Origin: Chloropicon primus
Taxonomy: Eukaryota > Chlorophyta > Chloropicophyceae > Chloropicales > Chloropicaceae
NCBI GenBank assembly: GCA_023205875.1
Contig: CP060761.1
Location: forward strand, 310,001 to 374,000
Length of the DNA: 64,000 nt
Direction of reading: 5' to 3'
This document shows, piece after piece, positions 9,144-17,289 of the stretch; position 1 is the stretch's first letter; every line of letters starts with the position of its first letter. Under the pieces are notes generated by a model. It saw only the letters and a list, made by a program, of their open reading frames with translations, was not told the origin of the DNA and ran no database searches. Both the position numbers and the translations under genes were made by a program.

Positions 9144-10038
9144 TTACGATTTGGGTCCGTCGACGCGCCAGTCGGTGTCGAGGTGGACTTCGGGGTAGCG
9201 GCACCGCCTCGGGTTGAACGTGGGGTCGCACGCCGCGACGATGAAGAACCCAAGACACTGGTCTTCGCTCCCCATGCCGAGGTACTCTGCCATGTCCTCC
9301 GAGTCCCGCGCTGCGGCGTGCCAAGAGCTCCAGTAACAAGCTAGCCCGGGGTGCCGGCTCGCCTGTAAGTGCATGTTCTGCACAGCGCAGGCCGTTGCGC
9401 AGATCTCTTCCCACATGGGGACCCTTTTCGATCCGGCTTGCCTCTTCACGACAATGGCGATCATGTACGACACCGGGCCCCACCTCCCGGTGATCTCTTC
9501 CTCCGTCTTGCTCCTCCACCTTTGGTACTCGTATTCGGTGGAGTGCTTGCCCAGATCGCGCCAGTTCTCGTCGTAGAACGAGAGGGTGAGCCGCTGCATG
9601 TCGACCATCGCCTGGCGCCCGAGGACCACGAACCTCCATGGGGGCTTTGGGCCGTGGTACGGCGCGTACATCGCCGCGGATAGCAGCCTGTCCACGACGG
9701 CGCGGGGCACGTCCCGCTTCACGTAGGACCTGTGGAGGGAAGGGAGCGAGGAGTCAGGACGACGACGATGGTGCTGATGGTGATGATGATGGGTCCAATC
9801 ACACGACAAGTGCGAAGAAGTGGGTGGACTATGGATGCGCGTTCGCCTTTGCCTTCGCGTCCGTGGCTTACCTCGGGAAGACGGACCGGCGGGCCGTGCA
9901 CGCCGCAAAAAGGGTACCCTCAGGCTCCTCGCCTTCCGATACCTTTGAAGGCGACGACATGAACGATCCCAGCGGACTCCTGAGGTAATCGGTCCAACTC
10001 GTCTTGCACAGGAGCTCGTAGACGTACGCGAACACCAT
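9144..10038 (-). CDS. Nitroreductase-family flavoprotein (two exons)
   Basis: Exons are complement 9872-10038 and 9144-9729, giving 250 aa. The 142-bp intron has GTAAG at the donor and CCACAG at the acceptor, and the join restores one frame across the domain start. The nitroreductase fold begins with ARRSVFPRSYVKRDVP (the R-R-S box that contacts FMN phosphate) and AMYAPYHGPKPPWRF, the typical A-x-x-A-P-x-x-G-x-x-P-W-x-F substrate/FMN loop. The C-terminal half keeps AVQNMHLQA and the FFIVAACDP block. These enzymes use NAD(P)H and FMN to reduce nitro or quinone-like compounds; the physiological substrate is unknown. About 40 residues before the fold could be a targeting region. The intron contains CAT/GAT repeats. 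Confidence 0.8.
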
Positions 10039-11077
10039 GGTGGAGGAGTGAAGTGAAGTGAAGTGAAGTGAATTGGATTGCTGCTGGAGATGATGGAGAT
10101 GGCGGTCAGATCTCTGGAGAAGAAGAAGAAGATGATGATGATGATGAGGAGGAGGAGGACGGATCCGGAGGTTTCGTGAATCTGATCCCCTCGTGTTGAC
10201 CGTAACTCCAACCCCAGGAGACTCTGCACCACTAACGGTGCAGGTTAACAATCCAACCAACCTCGGTTCCTCTCTTCTTACTGCAATGGAGGGGGTCGTT
10301 GGAAAGAGGAAGACCGCGCCGTTGTGATGATGGATGCCTCGCTCCTCACTCCTCGTCCTCGTCCTCCGCAACACAACAACAAGTGATCCATCGTCGATCG
10401 ATCACTCCTTCGATCGATCCCCTCACGGATCTTCGAATATTCGATTTACGGACGTTACCTCGACGAAATCCGAAATCCATAAAAACCTTAAACCTCAACA
10501 CGCAAAACTAACGGATGTAAGGCACGTGTAACGTCATGGGAAGAAGACGTTATAATTCGAATGAATGACGAGGAATGATGACAGCAGCTGATGTCAAGTG
10601 TCGTGTTGGAAAAAGACGACGGCGACGACGACGACGACGACGAAAGGTAAGGCCAACGCGAGGGACGGAAGGTTCCTCTCCCTCCATCCAACACGACACA
10701 CCCTCCCCTCGCCCTCTCCATCCTCTCTCTCTCTCTCTCAATACCAATACCAATGCCTGGCATCTCTGCTGCTGCTGCTGCTGCTTCCTCCCTGTTGAAT
10801 GATCCTTTAAAGTTGTTTTCTTTCGAGAGGTGAGAGGAAGTGCGAAGCGGTGGTCGTGGGTTTGACCCCCGACACTGTTTGCTCTTGACCCCTTTGCTCG
10901 CGTCGATCCCTCCTCGCCTGAATTGGATGACGCCGTTCTGAGACGGACTGACCTGACGCGTCACGTGGTGCATTGTTGATCTTGATCTGACCGTGCATTG
11001 CTTTTTTCCTCCTCTTAGTTTGGATTCACTCACTCGCTCACTCACTCATTCATTCATTCGGGAACAACAACAGCAAC
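10039..11077. other. Divergent promoter region with simple repeats
   Basis: About 1 kb between the nitroreductase and CobW genes, which diverge. It holds a pentamer repeat (GAAGT)n at 10047-10072, GAA/GAT/GAG runs at 10121-10159, (GAC)n at 10614-10643, a CT run near 10727, and (GCT)n at 10767-10785. Open frames here are repeat-driven. No conserved protein was seen. Confidence 0.5.
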
Positions 11078-12322
11078 ATGGCTGCATACTCGACGACCGA
11101 GGAGGCGGCGATCAGGAAGTACAAGGACCTTCCGGACGGCAAGGTGCCTGTGACGGTGCTGACCGGGTTCCTCGGATCCGGGAAGACGACCTTGCTGAAC
11201 CACTTGCTTTCCGAGAACCATGGGTTGAGGTTCGCCATCATCGAGAACGAGTTCGGGGAGGTTGGAATCGATGAGAAGATCCTCGGCGGGGACGACAAGC
11301 TCAAGGAGAACATCGACGAGGAGGTGATCGAGGTGATGAACGGGTGCATCTGCTGCACGGTGAGGGGGGACCTCGTGGAGGCCCTCAAGAGGCTCCACAC
11401 CAAGATCGCCAAGTTCGACGGCGTGATCATCGAGACCACTGGCTTGGCCGACCCGGCGCCGGTCGCGCAGACCTTCCTGATCGACCCGGAGATCGAGAAG
11501 CTGTACGAGCTGGACGCCATCGTCACCGTGGTGGACGCCAAGCACCTCATCCTGAGGCTGGACGACGAGAAACCGGAGGGCGTCGAGAACGAGGCCCAGG
11601 AGCAGCTCGCGTTCGCGGACATCGTCCTGCTGAACAAGGTCGACTTGGTCGAGGAGGAGGAGGAGCTCAAGAAGGTCGAGAAGCGCATCAGGGACATCAA
11701 CCCCAACGCGCCCATCATGAGGACGTCTCACAGCAAGATCGACTGGCACCAGCTCCTCGGGGTGGGGGCCTTCGACATCTCGCGCGTCCTCGAGTTTGAG
11801 CCCGACTTTCTCACCAACGTGGACGCGGAGCACGAGCACGACAACAGCGTCACGAGCTGCTCCGTCAAGTTCGAGGGCGAGCTCCTGACCCAAGCCCTGC
11901 AAGAGTTCATCAGCGAGCTGATCATGACCAAGGGCGCCGACCTCTTCAGGTACAAGGGCGTCTTCGCCTGCAAGGGGATGGAAAGGAAGTTCATCTTCCA
12001 GGGAGTCGGCATGCTCTTCAGCGGAGGCTTCTCTCCGATCCGCTGGGGGGAGAACGAGACGCGCGAGAGCCGCTTCGTCTTCATCGGCCGCAACCTGGAC
12101 ATGAAGGAGCTCCAGGCTCGCGTGATGGCGTGCAAGGTGGAGGAGCAGGTGCTGAGGTTCAAGGTCGGCGACCTCGTGGAGGCGCGCATGGGATCCGGTT
12201 GGGAGCCAGGCAAGGTGATCAAGGTCTGGGACAGTGGCAACCCTTACCGCATCCAGCTCGACGAGGGAACCTGCGTGTGGGGACCCAAGGACGAGGATGT
12301 CTACGTCAGGGCCAGGCAATAA
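11078..12322 (+). CDS. CobW/ZNG1-type metallochaperone GTPase with Tudor-like C-terminal domain
   Basis: A 414-aa protein in one exon. The GTPase part shows Walker [10 protein letters not shown] (about residue 32), the metal-binding CICC motif (G-C-I-C-C-T-V), a Walker B-like ETTGLADP, and NKVDL for guanine recognition. A CobW C-terminal domain follows ([18 protein letters not shown]). In eukaryotes this family (ZNG1/CBWD) delivers zinc to client metalloenzymes. The last ~55 residues are an added module ([18 protein letters not shown], then YRIQLDEGT and [11 protein letters not shown]) that resembles the small beta-barrel Tudor/Agenet-like domains common in algal proteins. That fusion is unusual for ZNG1. 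ATG 11078 gives the typical short N-terminus before the GTPase domain. No transit peptide is evident. Confidence 0.85.
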   Translation: MAAYSTTEEAAIRKYKDLPDGKVPVTVLTGFLGSGKTTLLNHLLSENHGLRFAIIENEFGEVGIDEKILGGDDKLKENIDEEVIEVMNGCICCTVRGDLVEALKRLHTKIAKFDGVIIETTGLADPAPVAQTFLIDPEIEKLYELDAIVTVVDAKHLILRLDDEKPEGVENEAQEQLAFADIVLLNKVDLVEEEEELKKVEKRIRDINPNAPIMRTSHSKIDWHQLLGVGAFDISRVLEFEPDFLTNVDAEHEHDNSVTSCSVKFEGELLTQALQEFISELIMTKGADLFRYKGVFACKGMERKFIFQGVGMLFSGGFSPIRWGENETRESRFVFIGRNLDMKELQARVMACKVEEQVLRFKVGDLVEARMGSGWEPGKVIKVWDSGNPYRIQLDEGTCVWGPKDEDVYVRARQ

Positions 12323-12354
12323 AATGTGTTCCCCCTTGAAGGTTTTTTTTTCTT

Positions 12355-12359
12355 TTACA
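12355..12359 (-). other. Poly(A) signal TGTAA of the Cys-rich repeat protein
   Basis: TGTAA on the minus strand about 115 nt past the stop at 12475. Confidence 0.4.
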
Positions 12360-12474
12360 TGTGGTGATGTTACTTTTCGGTTGCTGCACGCACTGGTTTT
12401 ATACGCTCTTGGCTCTCTCTCTCTCTAATGAAATGGAAAACATTCTTGCTGCTGCTGGGCATATTCCTTGTCTC

Positions 12475-13887
12475 CTAGTTGCCAGACGAGAGGACGGTTG
12501 ACACGCTGAACGATCTGCCGGGGCGCCCTGGCTCCTCTTCCTCCTCTTCCTCCTCCTCGCGAGGAGGAGGACGAGAAGGAGGAGTCGTGGTGTCATCTCG
12601 GGGAGAACTTGGTCTCACCACCGCCGCCGCTGCGTCGTCGTCATCGTCGTCGTCGTCCCTCCCTCTCCCTGGTCGTGGCAGTGGATCGGCTCGACCTCCT
12701 GGCAGGGAAGGGAACACGATGCCAACAGTACTGGCAGGGGCCACTCCGATTGGCGGCGCGACGCATGCGTTTGACTCCACATCGCAGACGTTACCTTCAG
12801 GACAGTCAGCGTCGTTCCAGCACGAGCCTGGCGCAAGTTGGCAGGTGAAGCTTGGGACCCAGCCATCAGGAGACGGGACGGTTTCGTAGCCGGGCTTGCA
12901 AATACAAGTGTTCGAGGCGAGGACGCAAATCTGGTTCGCGAACACCGTACCGCACCAAGCGTCATTCAAACAAAAAGGGTGTGGGATTCTCCTGCAGACT
13001 CCCTCGCCGTCGTCCTCGTAGCCATCCTGGCACTTGCACCTGGCGCCAATTTGAATTCCGTTCGACCCGTAAGCCATGTTGAGGTCGCAAACTTGGTTTT
13101 CTCCACAGTCCTGGTCTCCCTTGGGGCACAAGTCTCCCAGCTGCTTCCCACTCCCGCCGTTTGGCTCCGGATCCTCTGGCGAGGAGGGGGATGCAAGGCC
13201 CGCGGCGCCGCCAGCGTATTCGGCGGGCGGGTAGGCGCAGACTCCCGTGGGGGCGCAGATCAGGGGCGCTTCACAATCCTCGCAATCCTTGTAATCGTTG
13301 CAGACGTCGAAATCGCAGAAGCCGGGGATGAGGGTGCAGGACCCCTGGCCGTCGTCCTCGTACTTGTCCTTGCAGACGCACCTGGCGCCAATTTGAATTC
13401 CGTTCGACCCGTAAGCCATGTTGAGGTCGCAAACTTGGTTTTCTCCGCAGTCCTGGTCTCCCTTGGGGCACAAGTCTCCCAGCTGCTTCCCACTCCCGCC
13501 GTTTGGCTCCGGATCCTCTGGCGAGGAGGGGGATGCAAGGCCCGCGGCGCCGCCAGCGTATTCGGCGGGCGGGTAGGCGCAGACTCCCGTGGGGGCGCAG
13601 ATCAGGGGCGCTTCACAATCCTCGCAATCCTTGTAATCGTTGCAGACGTCGAAATCGCAGAAGCCGGGGATGAGGGTGCAGGACCCCTGGCCGTTGTCCT
13701 CGTACTTGTCCTTGCAGACGCACCTGGCGCCAATTTGAATTCCGTTCGACCCGTAAGCCATGTTGAGGTCGCAAACTTGGTTTTCTCCGCAGTCCTCGTC
13801 CCCCTTGGGGCACAAGTCTCCCAAGGACGCCGAGGCCTCAACAGCCATGCACATGACGAGGAGGGCTGCCAAGGTTGCCCTCATCAT
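12475..13887 (-). CDS. Secreted Cys-rich protein with 114-aa tandem repeats
   Basis: A 470-aa protein. A signal peptide (MMRATLAALLVMCMAVEASAS) supports the start at 13887 rather than the in-frame ATG at 14190. The mature part begins with a repeated Cys-rich unit of 114 aa: LGDLCPKGD-x-DCGENQVCDL, an EGF-like ARCVCKDKYED segment, FCDFDVCNDYKDCEDCEAPLICAP, then a Pro/Gly/Ser linker. Two full units and a third that diverges after the first Cys cluster are present. Further CxC-type modules follow near 330-400. The C-terminus has runs of 8 Asp and 9 Glu. The cysteine spacing recalls EGF or dickkopf-like modules, but no named family was identified. Probably a secreted or cell-surface protein. Nucleotide identity between units is very high. 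Confidence 0.75.
   Translation of the reverse strand: MMRATLAALLVMCMAVEASASLGDLCPKGDEDCGENQVCDLNMAYGSNGIQIGARCVCKDKYEDNGQGSCTLIPGFCDFDVCNDYKDCEDCEAPLICAPTGVCAYPPAEYAGGAAGLASPSSPEDPEPNGGSGKQLGDLCPKGDQDCGENQVCDLNMAYGSNGIQIGARCVCKDKYEDDGQGSCTLIPGFCDFDVCNDYKDCEDCEAPLICAPTGVCAYPPAEYAGGAAGLASPSSPEDPEPNGGSGKQLGDLCPKGDQDCGENQVCDLNMAYGSNGIQIGARCKCQDGYEDDGEGVCRRIPHPFCLNDAWCGTVFANQICVLASNTCICKPGYETVPSPDGWVPSFTCQLAPGSCWNDADCPEGNVCDVESNACVAPPIGVAPASTVGIVFPSLPGGRADPLPRPGRGRDDDDDDDDAAAAVVRPSSPRDDTTTPPSRPPPREEEEEEEEEPGRPGRSFSVSTVLSSGN
13037..13801. repeat. 342-bp tandem coding repeat
   Basis: The same ~340-bp segment recurs at a spacing of exactly 342 bp (landmark CACCTGGCGCC at 13037, 13379 and 13721). Only scattered substitutions separate the copies, for example GGCCGTCGTCC versus GGCCGTTGTCC. 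The period keeps frame in the Cys-rich protein. This implies recent duplication or ongoing gene conversion. Confidence 0.9.
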
Positions 13888-14391
13888 CGTGTAACGGTCG
13901 GTGCCGTGAGGTGGATTGGATTGATGCTCCGCGCTTTGGGGTGTGGTGTGGGGAGGGGGCGCGTGTGTGTGTGGTCGCGCTCGACTCCGGGATGCCGGGG
14001 ATGTCCGTCTCCTTCCTTCGGGGCGGCAAGGGTCGACGTTGGTGATGCCAAAAGTGCGATGTGCGATGCCCCACACAAACAAGGGAAAAAGTGGGTTTTG
14101 GCTGATTTTGACTGAAAAATCAGGAGGCTGTAGCAGCATCAAATTTGTCTCCGCACAGCTGGAGATAACGGCTCTCATGGCGGCGCTCATGGGGGGAGAA
14201 GAGAAAGAGAATCATGGACTGATCGAGGTCCCCCTTTATACTTTTTATTAATCTATTGTACAGATCGACCGCATTGTCTCTTGCTCTTTCGAAAGAGTCC
14301 TTGCTCGAAAGATTTGGACGTCATCTATCTGAGGGGGAGGAGGCCGAGGAGACGAGAGTTTTGTGAACTGCTCCCTCTCAAAGTTTGGGAC
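13888..14391. other. Promoter region of the Cys-rich gene
   Basis: Between the Cys-rich gene start and the 3' end of the ERV46-like gene, which lies in the same orientation. It contains an isolated plus-strand promoter module at 14276. No gene was seen. Confidence 0.45.
14276..14317 (+). promoter_or_regulatory. Orphan copy of the promoter module
   Basis: GTCTC-N5-CTTTCGA-N20-TTTGG is perfect in blocks and spacing, on the plus strand. No plus-strand gene follows. It points into the 3' end of the minus-strand ERV46-like gene, so it could drive an antisense RNA. Because CTCTTTCGAAAGAG is palindromic, it could also serve the minus-strand Cys-rich gene about 390 bp away. Confidence 0.5.
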
Positions 14392-16072
14392 TCATACATA
14401 CTTTCCGATCTCGATCTTCTTCCTGATCAGCTTGGTAGCTTGGTAGAACAAGGCATCTACGAGCCCGCTGATTGTGAAGACTCCGCCGACTATGGCGCAG
14501 ACGTTCGTCACGAAGTGCAGAAAAAGCTTCCTTTGCTCTGCTTTCTTGACTTTGATCGGGCTCAGGTCGTAGTAGAAGAACAGGCCTGGGAGATCGCTGC
14601 TGGTTGCGAAGTTGGTCTGCGTGGCGTGCTCCGTGACCGAGAACTGGTTCGTGCTGATCTCCTTCTCGTCCAAGTCTACGTACAAGGTCGGCACGACTTT
14701 CAGAAAGTACTTGTAGGCCAAGCCGAACCCTTCGCTCGCCATCGACACCCCGTCCAACGGGTTGTTGGAGCCAGGGTAGTCGTGGCCGAACGACAGCGTG
14801 TTCACCGTGTGAGATGTGTTGAACTTGTAGGCCAAGCCGAACCCTTCGCTCGCCATCGACACCCCGTCCAACGGGTTGTTGGAGCCAGGGTAGTCGTGGC
14901 CGAACGACAGCGTGTTCACCGTGTGAGATGTGTTGAACCCTTTGGTTGAACAAACGAACGAGCGAACGAGCGAGTCAGCAAAGGTGGTGGGGTCCGATCA
15001 ACAAACCGACTCAAACTCACTTATGTTTTCTCCGAAAGGGATGAGATCGTGCATGTGCATCCTCCCTTGCTGAAAGGACCTGCCGGGGGCGATGTGAAAG
15101 TTGCCAGCGACCTTGTTGACTTGAAGCTGGCCGTGGATGTGGCACCCCTCGTTCATCTGCTCCTTCAAGCTATCGAGGTACTCGTCGTGCTCGCACTGCT
15201 TCACGTTCGTGCTCTGGCCCAACGCCCAGCCCTTTTTCCGGTACGCTTCCCTCACAGCATCGCAGGTGTTGCAGCACTGCCCCGGCTTCTCCTCCGCGCC
15301 GTAGCAGCTCAGGCACTCCTCCTTGACCTCCACCGTGCTGTTGGCCGACGCCTCGGCCGGGTGCGGTTTCACTTCGGGACCCACCTGCAGGCGAGAGCGA
15401 GACCAAAGGGTCAGACAAACCTTGAGAGGGACGGAAACTCATGCCGGAGACTGACTGACTCACCTTGCTCTTTCGAGGATTCACTCTGATCCTGTTCCCG
15501 TCCAAGTCGATCCTCTGCTTGAGTATCTCGTGGTCGTCCACGTGCAGGTGGTAGTCCCCGCTGACGTCCATCACGTCGATACTGATGTGAGAGCAACCCA
15601 TACGATGCAGGGTGATGTCCAAGTTGATCTGCATCTGCTCGCCCCGTGATCTATCGACGCTGAGCTCGTTCACAACCTGCAGAGGGGAGGCAATGGGGCA
15701 ATCAGCCAGCAGGGGTCAGGAAAACGATGCCCAAAACTTTTGGTAAGAGGTTGCCCTTGAAACTCTGCCCTTACCTGGATGGTCTTGAAGTCAACCGCTT
15801 CCGAAATGAACAGAATGATCATGAAGATGCTCGATATGATTGTGATCACTCCGCCGGATAGAGTTCGCGTGAAGAAGTCCTCGTTCACCTGCGTGCGTGT
15901 GTGTGTGTGTGTGTGTGTGTGAGTAAGTGTCAGCACCAAGATCTTTCAGTGAAGCAGAAACCAAAACACAAGGGAGCCTAGCCTTGCGGAAAGTCGTCCA
16001 GCGTACCTTTGGGTAAGCATCGAGCCTCTTCAAGGTCTTGAGGACATTGCTCGGCATCCACGACCCCTCCAT
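14392..16072 (-). CDS. ERGIC3: ERV46/ERGIC3-like COPII cargo receptor (five exons)
   Basis: Exons are complement 16007-16072, 15775-15888, 15464-15676, 15021-15384 and 14392-14939, giving 434 aa. Introns are 118, 98, 79 and 81 bp with GT..AG ends and consistent phases. The product cycles between ER and Golgi as a membrane cargo receptor. Seen: the N-terminal LKRLDAYPK then FFTRTLSGG motif, TM1 (about 38-57), a luminal Cys-rich CxxC region (CCNTCDAVREAYRKKGWA), the SFGHDYPGSNNPLDG box, YFLKVVPTLYVDLD, TNQFSVTEH, and a C-terminal TM (VTNVCAIVGGVFTISGLVDALFY). Odd: 38 residues around SFGHDYPG are exactly duplicated in tandem, and this gene has four introns where neighbours have none or one. A module copy lies about 110 bp upstream. 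Confidence 0.85.
14710..14937. repeat. Exact 114-bp tandem duplication inside an exon
   Basis: Bases 14710-14823 and 14824-14937 appear identical over all 114 bp. The duplication is in frame and adds 38 residues to the luminal domain of the ERV46-like protein, at the edge of its last exon. Confidence 0.95.
15897..15921. repeat. (GT)n microsatellite in intron 1 of the ERV46-like gene
   Basis: Dinucleotide run just inside the acceptor end of the first intron. On the coding strand it reads (CA)n close to the 3' splice site. Confidence 0.85.
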
Positions 16073-16180
16073 TCTCCCTCTCTGTTTACCCCCTCACCCC
16101 CTCCTCTGTCTCCTCCCTGTCCGAGGTCCACAACAGACAAAGGCCAGAGAGTTTCGCGTCTTGCTCGTCACTCGGGACGC

Positions 16181-16222
16181 CGAACAAAGTCAAGCGAGAG
16201 CTCTACGGAAAGGTCTCAAGAC
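16181..16222 (-). promoter_or_regulatory. Promoter module copy (ERV46-like gene), diverged
   Basis: Minus-strand GTCTT-N5-CTTTCCG with the correct N5. The CTTGA core sits inside the N20 spacer and the terminal TTTGG block is changed. It lies about 110 bp upstream of the ATG. Confidence 0.45.
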
Positions 16223-16448
16223 GTTCTATCGTTTGATCAAGCCACCTCGTTGCCTGTCCTTCCGTCCCGATCAAAACCACCACCGGTGTGGGTGTGGTTC
16301 ACTCCCCCTCGGCCACCTTGAGCTATAAGATCCTAATCATTTTGAAACCAGTTGTGCCAGGCCAAGGCCAAGGTGGACTCCGCAAGGTGGACTCCGAGAA
16401 CGTTTCAGAGGACGGGGACGGGAACTCTCCGGTTTGAGGGGATCAGGA

Positions 16449-16499
16449 CGAAACTGCGTCTCGCGGGCTTTCGATAGACTGTTTGCTCGACCGGTTTGG
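16449..16499 (+). promoter_or_regulatory. Promoter module copy (RING gene), complete
   Basis: CGAAA-N4-GTCTC-N5-CTTTCGA-N20-TTTGG, all four blocks exact. It ends 67 bp before the ATG. Confidence 0.7.
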
Positions 16500-16565
16500 C
16501 GCCCGAAGTCGTCCCTGTTCCAGGTCCAGGCCAAGGTGGACTCTGGAGGGGATACTGGGGGTGGT

Positions 16566-17162
16566 ATGGCGTCCACCAGTGGCAGGGGTTTGGACGACCT
16601 CGCGAAGCAGTGGCTTTGGGACGAGGGTGGTGGGGCAGGGCACATAGACGAGCTCACGGCGACGATAGACTACCAGCTGGGAAGCTTGGGTGAGGAGATA
16701 CGGCGAGGGAAGGCCAAGGCCAAGGAAAGGACTCGGGAGAGGGAGGAGAGGGCGTTGGAGAGGAAGCGGGTGGTGGGAGGTGCAGCGGTTCGGGGAGTCG
16801 ACGACGAGGGTGGCTCGGACGAGGAGAAGATGGTGAGGAGGATGGTGGCGCGGGCCTTGGTCAGGTCGGAGAACACGGCCAAGGCCGAGAGGAGAAACCA
16901 GGAGCTGAGGCTGCTGGACAGGAGAGACGTCAGCACGGTGGTGTCGAACAAAGTCGAGGTCCTTCTGGCCAGCTGCTCGCAATACGTGGAGTCCGTGGAC
17001 GACACTTGCTGCATCTGCTTGGACGAGTTGAAGGGCGGCGTCCTGAGGCTGAACCGGTGCAAGCACCAGTTCCACTTCCTATGCATATTAAAGTGGCTGG
17101 AGCTCAAGCAGACGTCCAAGTGTCCTCTGTGCAAGACGGACATCGGGGTCGTCGCCGAGTGA
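16566..17162 (+). CDS. RING-H2 zinc finger protein, probable E3 ubiquitin ligase
   Basis: A 198-aa protein. Residues ~60-130 are a basic helical region rich in Arg, Lys and Glu. A C-terminal RING-H2 finger follows, with C-x2-C (CCICLDEL), then the C-x-H-x2-H-x2-C core (CKHQFHFLC), W-L, and a final C-P-L-C. All eight zinc ligands are present in C3H2C3 order. The protein ends ten residues after the finger. ATG 16566 is used because the frame upstream begins at TTG 16434 and would swallow the promoter module. No transmembrane segment or substrate-binding domain was seen, so the target is unknown. Confidence 0.8.
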   Translation: MASTSGRGLDDLAKQWLWDEGGGAGHIDELTATIDYQLGSLGEEIRRGKAKAKERTREREERALERKRVVGGAAVRGVDDEGGSDEEKMVRRMVARALVRSENTAKAERRNQELRLLDRRDVSTVVSNKVEVLLASCSQYVESVDDTCCICLDELKGGVLRLNRCKHQFHFLCILKWLELKQTSKCPLCKTDIGVVAE

Positions 17163-17289
17163 CTCCCCCCCCCATGCGCTGCTGTCGCATTCTTGTATTC
17201 ATTGATTCATTAAACCGTGTGTATTCATATTTTCTTGACTATTCTTTCCCCTCTTACTCTTCTTCCTTGGTGATGGATAAAATATTTTT

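Larger units (their letters stand above)
16073..16565. other. Bidirectional promoter, ERV46-like and RING genes
   Basis: 493 bp between divergent ATGs. It carries a promoter module copy in each direction (minus near 16181-16222, plus at 16449-16499). CAAGGTGGACTC occurs three times (about 16368, 16383 and 16531). Confidence 0.6.

Noticed and set aside
10845-10885. tRNA-like GGGTTTGACCCCC stretch
   Set aside because: It resembles a T-loop, but no acceptor, D or anticodon stems can be drawn around it.
13888-14190. N-terminal extension of the Cys-rich protein to the ATG at 14190
   Set aside because: A good signal peptide starts at 13887; the extension is Pro/His/Arg-rich and would bury it.
14281-14949. 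222-aa plus-strand open frame after the orphan module
   Set aside because: It is the complement of the ERV46-like last exon and includes its 114-bp duplication; no independent homology.
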